5,614 nt of DNA from positions 1 through 5,614 of the forward strand of contig JAFAFN010000417.1 in NCBI GenBank assembly GCA_023423475.1, in the 5' to 3' direction. This document shows positions 1 to 5,614 of the stretch, piece after piece. The notes beneath the pieces were generated by a model. The model was given only the letters and a program-made list of their open reading frames with translations, ran no database searches and was not told the origin of the DNA. The first letter of the stretch is position 1. Each line of letters opens with the position of its first letter. The position numbers and the translations under genes were made by a program. The stretch comes from Actinomycetes bacterium. Its GTDB lineage: Bacteria > Actinomycetota > Acidimicrobiia > Acidimicrobiales > Microtrichaceae.

Positions 1-163
1 CGCCGGCGCCGCTGGCCGCGCGAGCCAACTCGTCGTCAATGGAGGGACCGAAGCGGTCCAGACCGACGGCCAACAGGTCGAGGCCCCGTGCTGGCACCGT
101 GCCGCGCCGCAGCGCGTCGATGACCTCGTCACGTCGCGCCTTGCTGGGGGCGGGTGCGTTCAC
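1..163 (-). CDS. brxD: BREX type 2 ATP-binding protein BrxD, N-terminal fragment (runs off the left edge)
   Basis: BrxD is an ATP-binding protein found in type 2 BREX phage-defence loci, where it sits just after pglZ. Its exact role is not established. Only the first 54 codons are visible, reading M-N-A-P-A-P-S-K and then a run containing RRDEVIDALRRGTVPARG and LDLLAVGLDRF. From memory of the family, this is the characteristic BrxD start: a basic helix, then 'ALRRGTVP..GL..LAVG.DRF', ahead of a Walker A region. That Walker A motif would fall outside the window. I chose the GTG at 163-161 because the homology begins about ten residues in and because its bases overlap the pglZ TGA (GTGA). A weak GGCGG lies 6 bases upstream, at 174-170. 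The gene is in the same operon as pglZ and probably translationally coupled to it. Identification rests on the N-terminal motif plus gene order; the rest of the protein cannot be checked here. Confidence 0.86.
   Translation of the reverse strand, partial: MNAPAPSKARRDEVIDALRRGTVPARGLDLLAVGLDRFGPSIDDELARAASGAG
160..163 (-). promoter_or_regulatory. GTGA stop-start overlap, pglZ to brxD
   Basis: On the minus strand the GTG start of brxD (163-161) overlaps the TGA stop of pglZ (162-160). The only Shine-Dalgarno-like sequence upstream is a weak GGCGG. Such overlaps usually allow a terminating ribosome to restart, so BrxD output probably depends on PglZ translation. The overlap is read directly; the coupling is inferred. 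Confidence 0.8.
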
Positions 164-2985
164 GACGCACCGCCGAGGAACTGGGCGCGCAGCAGCGCTT
201 CGTCGAGTCGTGCCTCCTGGGCAGTCGCGTCGACCGTGAGCACGCCGAAGCCGTCGACGTTCAGCACGCGGGTGAGGATCGCCAGGAACCCGCCGACCCG
301 TCCGAGCGGCATGCCGGTCGCTTGGGCGATCACTGCGTAGTTGGCGACGCCGCCACGACGATGCAGCACGGCGAGTGTCGAACGGACCTTGGCGGCACCG
401 GGCTTGCCCCGCCCGATCGCGCCGAGCTGCAGGGAGTACACATCGGAGCCCAGTACCTCGTCGACCCAGGTCGGCGCTGCCTCGACCTCAACGGTCTCGG
501 CGGACTCCGCTTCTTGGGCGCCGGGTGTTGGCGGCTCGAAGAGTGCGCCTTGTCCCGCGCCGGGGTCGGTGGCCTTGGGCTTCGTCGGTCGGCGCGTGGG
601 TCGCTTGGCATTGGGGGCCTCCTCGACGACATCGACGTGCAGGTCCCACCAGGCCGGTCTCGCGACCGACAGCAACTCCCACCCCTTGGGCAGTTCGACA
701 CCGGCCGGAGCGAAGACCGACATCGGAACGATGCACTCATCGGGTGTCGCTCCACCGTGGTAGCCGCCGTGTTTGGCCGAGTAGCGCAGGTCGTCGTGCC
801 ACGGGGCGAGCACACCGCGTTCGTCACCCAGGAGGACTCGTGGGCCTCGCAGGAGTACCTCGTCGTCAGATGGGTCGCGGTCCGCGACACGCCAGCGGTC
901 GCCCCCCTCCCCTGCTCGAGCGACGTCGCCCTTGCCGTCGAGCCCGACGCCGAGCACGTGGCCGTGGTCTGCGGTGATGATCACCACTCGGCCGACGGCA
1001 GCAGCGGCCCGCAGCAGCGCCGGCAACGGCCCGAGGTGCTCGATGCGGTACTCGGGGTTGAAGGTGCCTCGGCTGAGCTCGTCGTCGATCGTGTTCACGA
1101 CCGCCGCGACGACCCGGGGTCCGCCCTCCCCCAACGCCGCCGCGACGTGCGGCGGCAGTCCGAGACCGACCCCGCTGACCAGGTCGGGGCGGTGGTGCAC
1201 GACCATTGCCGGCGGCCCGTCGAGCTTCGAGATCTTCGCATGCTTCGGCAGCTCTCGCCTCTCGTCCGCTGCGGCACCGATGCGGGGCCGGCCCGAGAGC
1301 AGGGACGTACGTGATGCCTCGGTGACCGTCGGCAGTGCAGCGAGCGCGACGCGGCGTCGGTCGCTCCGGCCGATCTCCTTCAGACCGAACTGGGCGAACT
1401 GATCCGCGAGCTCGAGGAATGGAGCGAGCCCACATCCGTCGAGCACGACCAGCAGCGTCGGGACGTCCTTCGCGAGCGGTGCGACCACGTCGCCCAGCAC
1501 CGCCTCGACCGCGACGAGCTCGGACGACGGCAACTCAGCGGCGGTCCCGTCGGCGGTCCACCGTGCGAGCGCTTCGGCGAACGCACGATTGCCCTCAGCT
1601 CTACGTTGGTGCGCCGCCTCGCTGATTCGTCGGAGCGCCGCAGCGAACCGCGGCGGCGTGTCATCGCCTTCGCCGACTCTGCGGCGGGCGGCGTCGACCC
1701 ACGCACCGTCGGCGAGATAGGCGTCGACCGACTCGGCGAGCGTCAGCGTGGGCTCGGCGCCGGTGACAGCGCTCGCGCCGGTGCCGTGCAACGAGCTGAC
1801 CGGGTCGCGCAGCCACGACACCAGCCGTGCGGCGAGCTGCGCACGTTGCGCGCGGGGGCGACCCGGCTCGGTACCTGCGATGCGGTGCGTCATGACTCGG
1901 TGCACGGCTCGACGCAGCGCGTCGGCGTCGGCGGGTCCGTTGTCGTCCAGCGCTGCGTCGAGCAGCACCGCGAGCTGGTCGAGTCGCGCTTCGAAGCTGA
2001 CGCCCAGCACATCACTCGCGTCCGGCGAAGCGCCCTGCCAGTCATCGACCAAGGCTGATCCGGCGTGTTCGATGTCGAAGACGCTGGCGAGCTGGTCGCC
2101 GCCGATGGTGGACAGCTCGCCGAACGCTCGCTCCGCGGCACGGGCCCAGGCGTCCAGCGCGCCGTCAGTCACGGCATCACATCCCGTGAGGTCTTCGATG
2201 CGTGCCTGTGCTCGGCTGCCGCTGGTCGATCCGACGACGGTGCGGGCAGCGAGCCCGGCGGGCAGGCACCGCTCGCCTCGACCCTGCGCGATCGCACCGG
2301 TGACCAGCTGGCCGGCGGGACCGAGCAGGTCGCCGAGCGTCGAACACAGCGACGACACGACGCTCGGATCCGCGGACTCGACCTTCGAGGTGAACGAGCG
2401 GTCTGCGGTCGCCAGCAACAGGCGCTCGAGGGTGATGCCGTTGGCGCCGAACACCGCACCGACCAACGCCCGGAGCGCGGCGTCAGCGGAAAGGACCACA
2501 GCGCCCGCAGGCAGGGACTCCACGGGCACGTCGAGCAGCGGATCGGCCATCCACGAGAACCGTGGTTCACCGAACGCCGGGTCGAGCGTCCTGGCGCCGA
2601 ACCGCTGACGTACCGCGTCCCACGGGCTGAGCCCGAACAACTTCGGCCGTACGAAGCGCCCGAGCAGGTCGGCACCCAACTCGCCCTCCGGCACGTCGGT
2701 CAGCAGCACCAGCGTGGCGTTCGGGTCGCCGGCTGCAGCTGCGTCGAACTCAGCGATCGCTCGGCGTGCGGCGAGCGGGCTCGGGCAGGGCTCGACGCGG
2801 ATCGTTCCGACCACCGTGTCGGACAGCGCACCGAGGTTCCACACGGGCGTCGCCTTCACTCCGACGACGAACGGCTCGGGGTGCGAGCGGCCCTTCATGC
2901 CATCGCGCAGCTGCCGCACGAGCTGACGGATCAGCTCGGAGGTGGCAGCTCGAGTCGGCCGGTCGGCGGTGACCGCAGGGGTCAC
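160..2985 (-). CDS. pglZ: BREX type 2 phosphatase-superfamily protein PglZ (complete, 941 aa)
   Basis: PglZ is the hallmark protein of BREX systems, which block phage DNA replication and usually mark host DNA through the PglX methyltransferase. It belongs to the alkaline phosphatase superfamily and is cytoplasmic. Residues 1-500 form the family N-terminal region, with a Rossmann-like stretch TLVLLTDVPEGELGADLL near 91-108. The PglZ core spans about 505-760. It shows LLVVLDGCG with D516, LPTVTEASRTSLLSGRP at 551-567, VNTIDDEL at 629-636, TADHGH at 671-676, and HGGYHGG followed by TPDECIVP at 739-754; the Asp and His residues are the expected metal ligands. A Pro-, Lys- and Glu-rich linker (about 788-836) leads to a C-terminal domain (837-941) that looks like a winged helix. 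Length fits the BREX-2 form. The GTG start overlaps the pglY stop, with a weak GGCGAG 8 bases upstream. In Streptomyces coelicolor, PglZ has been reported to counter PglX toxicity. The frame is intact, with no signal peptide or membrane segment. Confidence 0.95.
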   Translation of the reverse strand: MTPAVTADRPTRAATSELIRQLVRQLRDGMKGRSHPEPFVVGVKATPVWNLGALSDTVVGTIRVEPCPSPLAARRAIAEFDAAAAGDPNATLVLLTDVPEGELGADLLGRFVRPKLFGLSPWDAVRQRFGARTLDPAFGEPRFSWMADPLLDVPVESLPAGAVVLSADAALRALVGAVFGANGITLERLLLATADRSFTSKVESADPSVVSSLCSTLGDLLGPAGQLVTGAIAQGRGERCLPAGLAARTVVGSTSGSRAQARIEDLTGCDAVTDGALDAWARAAERAFGELSTIGGDQLASVFDIEHAGSALVDDWQGASPDASDVLGVSFEARLDQLAVLLDAALDDNGPADADALRRAVHRVMTHRIAGTEPGRPRAQRAQLAARLVSWLRDPVSSLHGTGASAVTGAEPTLTLAESVDAYLADGAWVDAARRRVGEGDDTPPRFAAALRRISEAAHQRRAEGNRAFAEALARWTADGTAAELPSSELVAVEAVLGDVVAPLAKDVPTLLVVLDGCGLAPFLELADQFAQFGLKEIGRSDRRRVALAALPTVTEASRTSLLSGRPRIGAAADERRELPKHAKISKLDGPPAMVVHHRPDLVSGVGLGLPPHVAAALGEGGPRVVAAVVNTIDDELSRGTFNPEYRIEHLGPLPALLRAAAAVGRVVIITADHGHVLGVGLDGKGDVARAGEGGDRWRVADRDPSDDEVLLRGPRVLLGDERGVLAPWHDDLRYSAKHGGYHGGATPDECIVPMSVFAPAGVELPKGWELLSVARPAWWDLHVDVVEEAPNAKRPTRRPTKPKATDPGAGQGALFEPPTPGAQEAESAETVEVEAAPTWVDEVLGSDVYSLQLGAIGRGKPGAAKVRSTLAVLHRRGGVANYAVIAQATGMPLGRVGGFLAILTRVLNVDGFGVLTVDATAQEARLDEALLRAQFLGGAS
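2982..2985 (-). promoter_or_regulatory. GTGA stop-start overlap, pglY to pglZ
   Basis: The GTG start of pglZ (2985-2983) overlaps the TGA stop of pglY (2984-2982). A weak GGCGAG lies at 2999-2994, 8 bases before the start. The arrangement repeats the pglZ-brxD junction and suggests coupled translation. There is no room for a separate promoter between the genes, although a promoter inside pglY cannot be excluded. Confidence 0.8.
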
Positions 2986-5614
2986 GATGGCGTCTCGCCG
3001 GCGGAACGGATGACGATGTCGAACGGCCCCTTGCCGTGCTTGCCGTCCTTGATCTCGTCGCGGAGCGCCTTGAGGCGCTTCGCAGCATCGGCGGCGCTCA
3101 ACCCCGACTCAGCAGCGATCTCGGTCGCGGCCCCGACGACCGGGTCCTGCCCCCCACTGGGTGTGGGACCGGGCGGCACGATGACCGGCGGGGCCTCGGT
3201 GAAGACGATCGAACGAGCCTGCGCGACGAGATCGCGAACCTGGGGGGACAGCGCCTCGACGTACTCCTCGGTATCGAGCAGCTGGCCGAGGCGCTCGCCG
3301 ATCAAGGCACCGTCCTCGCGAGCCATCGCGACAGCGAGCAGCTTCGTGTCGATGCCGGCGATGGTGCCGTTGATCGCCGAGGCCGACTTGACCGACGCGC
3401 CGATCGCTTCGGGGCTCGGAGTCATGTCGGCGGCGAGGAACGCCTCGACCTTGTCGAGATCGCTGCCAGCGGCGGCGACTGCGCGCAGCAGCTGCGACGC
3501 GTGCTCCGCGGTGGTGATACGTGCGACCTGGTCGGATCCGACCAGGGCAGCGAGCGTGGCGAGCTCGCCGCTCAGCGTCTCGACAGCAGCCAGGTGTTCA
3601 GTCGCGGCAGCTGTCAGCGCACCGCTGAGTTTGGCGAGCGCCACGGCCGACGGCTCCGCCGGCAGACTCGCGAGTCCGAGCACCCGTTGAGCTCGGTCGA
3701 CCACCGACGCCCAGTCCTCAGCGCTGGGCAGATCCTGGGTGACGACTTCGAAGTGATCTCCAAGGCCATCGATCGTGACGCGGGCCGGGCCGCCGTGGTC
3801 GGTGAACATGCGGTCGGTCGCCGCGGCCCACACGATCAGCACCAGGTTGGCCAGCTCCTTGCTCAGGCCCATCGGCGCCGGGTCGTCGATCCAGGCCCGT
3901 AGTTCGGCGACGGTCACGTGGCCCTCGGCCCCGGACTGGGTTCGCTCTGCCAGCTTTCGGGTGAAGTGGGACTCCCATCGCTGCGAGACGTCGAGGAGGA
4001 ACGCCTGCTCGGACTGCACGCCGAGGCGGAGCGGGTTGGCGATGCGTGCCATGACCCGCCGGTCCGCGGTCGCCACCTGCGGGATGCGTCGGTCGGGCGC
4101 CTCCAGCGCTGCGTCGCACACCTCTCGAACGGTGCGCAGATCGGCAAGGCGGACCTCTGCGTCGATCTGGGGTGCCGCCGGGTAGCTGTGCTCGAGGGCC
4201 TGTTCGAAGACCTTGTCCAGGGCCTCACGCAGCGACGTCGCGACCGGGGGGCGCACGGTGAACCCGCTGAGCAGGCTCGAGAAGTGGTCCGCAAGCGCGT
4301 GGCTCGAATCCACGACTGCGGCATCGGGTGTGCCGAGACCGTAGGCCTGCTTGAGCGCGGCGATGACCCGGCTGCGTGCCGCGTTCTGCTGGGCTTCGAG
4401 CTGCGGGCGTGCGGACTCGCGCGCCTCGGGGCTCAGGTGACGTGTCGCCTCGGTGAACCGTTCGCTGCTCTGCCCCGGGACGGGAAGGAGGTGGTTGAGC
4501 CGCACGAGCGCCCCGAGCTGCGCTCGCATCTCGGCGGTGAAGAACGACGGGATCCAACACAGCGTGCGCCACTCGTTGCCGAGCTCCCTGAGCCGGGTGA
4601 CGCGTGCCAGGTCTTCGTGGGGGCTGTGGCCTTCGTCGTCGAAGGGGAAGTCGATGACGATCTTCCAGGCGGTGCCGGTCGACGCGAAGGATGCGTCGTT
4701 CAGCTCTGCGGTGTCGCGAACGTTGCCGAACACCAGGTCGGCCTGCCGTCTGACGCCTCGCCACAGGTGGGTGGTCGACTGCATCAGCTGGTCGGTCGAT
4801 ACGCCAAGCTCTTCGGCGAGCAGATCGCGCACCAGCTTGCGGCGACTGCCCAGGTTGTCGACGCTGCCGACCGAGTCGAGGATCGCTCGGGTGTCGACTT
4901 CGCTCAGGACCAGGTGCACCGTCGGGTTGTGCGGGTCACCGCCGACCTGCAGCTCTCCGGCGCGTGCCGCCCAGGCGTTGAGCTTGGTGACGACCACGCC
5001 GACCTCCATGCCCGGCACGGGGCTCGAGATCAGTCCGTGGTTGAGGGCGACGAGCTTGCGGGCGGTCAGGTTCTGGAACGGCCGGGAGTGTGGCACCAGC
5101 GCCGCCAGCAGCAACGTCTTGACCAGCCGATCGTCGGTCACGAACGCGGCCGTCGGCCCGTCGGTCGCGATCGACGCGTCGGTCAGCCCGTGTTCGGCGA
5201 GCAGCATCGGTCGCAGCGACGTCGTGTAGATGCGGCGTGCCGACTCGAACTGCGGCTTCATGGTGTCGGACAGTGGCTCGTCGCTCTCGGCGAGCACGTC
5301 GAACAGGTCGCCGACGGGCACCAGGTGGCCGACCTCGAGGGTGTCTCGATGGCGCACCAGCAGGTCCAACAGGACCCGCAACCCGGTGCGGGTCCGCTGC
5401 AGCGCGCCGGCGACGTCGACCACGACGTTGAGGAACGCCGGTGAGAACGGATAGGTCAGGCGGAAGTCCGCGTCGGTGCCCGATTCGCCCCGCAGCGCAT
5501 CACGCTGATCGTCGGTCAACGCGAGGGCAGCAAACGCCGATGCGAGCGCCTCGGCGCCAGCGTCGTCGACCGGCTGCAGCAGTCGATGGTGCGCGACGAC
5601 GGGCAGGTTCGAGT
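2982..5614 (-). CDS. pglY: BREX type 2 ATPase PglY, 3' part (N-terminus beyond the right edge)
   Basis: PglY is the large P-loop ATPase of BREX type 2, counterpart of BrxC in type 1, and is required for phage exclusion. The frame is open to the right edge, giving 876 visible residues that begin SNLPVVAHHRLLQPVD. An internal TTG at 5519 is not the start, because family-like sequence continues upstream of it. Visible landmarks are TYPFSPAFLNVVVDVAGALQ (visible residues 53-72), GHLVPVGDLFDVL (about 95-107), WRGVRRQADLVFGNVRD (284-300) and WKIVIDFPFDDEGHSP (316-331). The hhhhD pattern in the last is Walker-B-like, but its role is uncertain. After residue 600 the protein is mostly alanine-rich helix. 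A proline-rich hinge (about 806-823) then precedes a short charged C-terminal segment. From memory PglY is about 1,200-1,300 residues, so roughly 350-400 are missing, including the nucleotide-binding P-loop. The TGA stop overlaps the pglZ start. The identification rests on these motifs and on the gene order with pglZ and brxD. Confidence 0.92.
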   Translation of the reverse strand, partial: SNLPVVAHHRLLQPVDDAGAEALASAFAALALTDDQRDALRGESGTDADFRLTYPFSPAFLNVVVDVAGALQRTRTGLRVLLDLLVRHRDTLEVGHLVPVGDLFDVLAESDEPLSDTMKPQFESARRIYTTSLRPMLLAEHGLTDASIATDGPTAAFVTDDRLVKTLLLAALVPHSRPFQNLTARKLVALNHGLISSPVPGMEVGVVVTKLNAWAARAGELQVGGDPHNPTVHLVLSEVDTRAILDSVGSVDNLGSRRKLVRDLLAEELGVSTDQLMQSTTHLWRGVRRQADLVFGNVRDTAELNDASFASTGTAWKIVIDFPFDDEGHSPHEDLARVTRLRELGNEWRTLCWIPSFFTAEMRAQLGALVRLNHLLPVPGQSSERFTEATRHLSPEARESARPQLEAQQNAARSRVIAALKQAYGLGTPDAAVVDSSHALADHFSSLLSGFTVRPPVATSLREALDKVFEQALEHSYPAAPQIDAEVRLADLRTVREVCDAALEAPDRRIPQVATADRRVMARIANPLRLGVQSEQAFLLDVSQRWESHFTRKLAERTQSGAEGHVTVAELRAWIDDPAPMGLSKELANLVLIVWAAATDRMFTDHGGPARVTIDGLGDHFEVVTQDLPSAEDWASVVDRAQRVLGLASLPAEPSAVALAKLSGALTAAATEHLAAVETLSGELATLAALVGSDQVARITTAEHASQLLRAVAAAGSDLDKVEAFLAADMTPSPEAIGASVKSASAINGTIAGIDTKLLAVAMAREDGALIGERLGQLLDTEEYVEALSPQVRDLVAQARSIVFTEAPPVIVPPGPTPSGGQDPVVGAATEIAAESGLSAADAAKRLKALRDEIKDGKHGKGPFDIVIRSAGETPS
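3527..3546. repeat. Perfect 20-bp palindrome inside pglY
   Basis: The sequence is a perfect inverted repeat of the half-site CCTGGTCGGA with no spacer and a GGATCC centre. The match stops exactly at both ends (A at 3526 and G at 3547 do not pair). It encodes LVGSDQV in the helical C-terminal part of PglY. No function is evident; it could be a dimeric protein site or chance in GC-rich coding DNA. Confidence 0.6.
5372..5395 (-). repeat. 9-bp perfect hairpin inside pglY coding sequence
   Basis: GGACCCGCA at 5372-5380 and TGCGGGTCC at 5387-5395 are exact inverted copies separated by 6 bases, so the pglY mRNA could form a GC-rich stem-loop here. No U-tract follows, so it is not a typical intrinsic terminator. 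The bases encode the R-T-R-T-G-L-R segment of PglY, which seems conserved in the family, so the pairing may follow from codon constraint. Confidence 0.5.

Noticed and set aside
971..983. GGTGAT-G-ATCACC short inverted repeat
   Set aside because: It falls on the codons for the conserved ITADHG metal-binding motif of PglZ, so protein coding explains it.
154..1314. Plus-strand open frame of 386 codons opposite pglZ
   Set aside because: It lies antisense to the catalytic core and C-terminus of pglZ. Its translation is rich in Arg, Gly and Ala with no recognisable domain, as expected for a high-GC shadow frame.
3064..3079. AGCGCC-TTGA-GGCGCT stem-loop near the pglY 3' end, as a possible terminator
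   Set aside because: The stem is only 6 bp, no U-tract follows, and it lies inside the coding sequence for the K-R-L-K-A-L-R segment. pglZ follows directly, so termination here would make little sense.
2065..3690. Plus-strand open frame of 541 codons spanning the pglY-pglZ junction
   Set aside because: Its translation is low-complexity (Ser-, Ala- and Arg-rich), with no plausible domain and no evident ribosome binding site. It runs across two well-supported genes on the other strand.
3918..5444. Plus-strand open frame of 508 codons opposite pglY
   Set aside because: It is the mirror of the pglY reading frame in GC-rich DNA. Its composition is biased and nothing in it resembles a known family.
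5517..5519. TTG as the start codon of pglY
   Set aside because: The frame stays open to the window edge, and the 31 codons upstream (starting SNLPVVAHHRLLQPVD) look like PglY protein sequence. The true start is outside the window.
1..5614. A new, undescribed defence system
   Set aside because: The gene content and order match BREX type 2, a described system, and no unfamiliar gene is present in the window.

Overview
The window is a gapless piece of a high-GC bacterial genome that carries the middle of a BREX type 2 (Pgl, phage growth limitation) anti-phage locus, read entirely on the minus strand. GC content is high, starts are GTG, genes overlap by four bases, and I found no TTA codon in the three coding frames. 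This fits an actinobacterium (Actinomycetota), but the sequence alone does not fix the class.

The transcript runs from high to low coordinates. From the right edge to 2982 is the 3' part of pglY, which encodes a large P-loop ATPase. Its N-terminus, including the expected Walker A motif, lies beyond the window. From 2985 to 160 is a complete pglZ of 941 codons, encoding an alkaline-phosphatase-superfamily protein with a PglZ core, a disordered linker and a predicted winged-helix C-terminus. From 163 to the left edge are the first 54 codons of brxD, the ATP-binding protein specific to BREX type 2.

Both gene junctions are GTGA overlaps, with a GTG start and a TGA stop sharing bases, so translation of PglY, PglZ and BrxD is probably coupled. 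There is no intergenic space, and I see no promoter, terminator, RNA gene, CRISPR array, insertion sequence or attachment site. The usual BREX-2 order is pglW, pglX, pglY, pglZ, brxD, brxHI. The kinase PglW and methyltransferase PglX are therefore expected upstream of pglY (right of the window), and the helicase BrxHI downstream of brxD (left of it).

The system is a described one. The points worth a second look are details: a clamp-binding-like QGALF peptide in the PglZ linker, the repeated GTGA junctions, an unusual residue pattern at the PglZ metal-site Asp, a perfect 20-bp palindrome inside pglY, and a 9-bp hairpin in pglY that is probably forced by protein coding.
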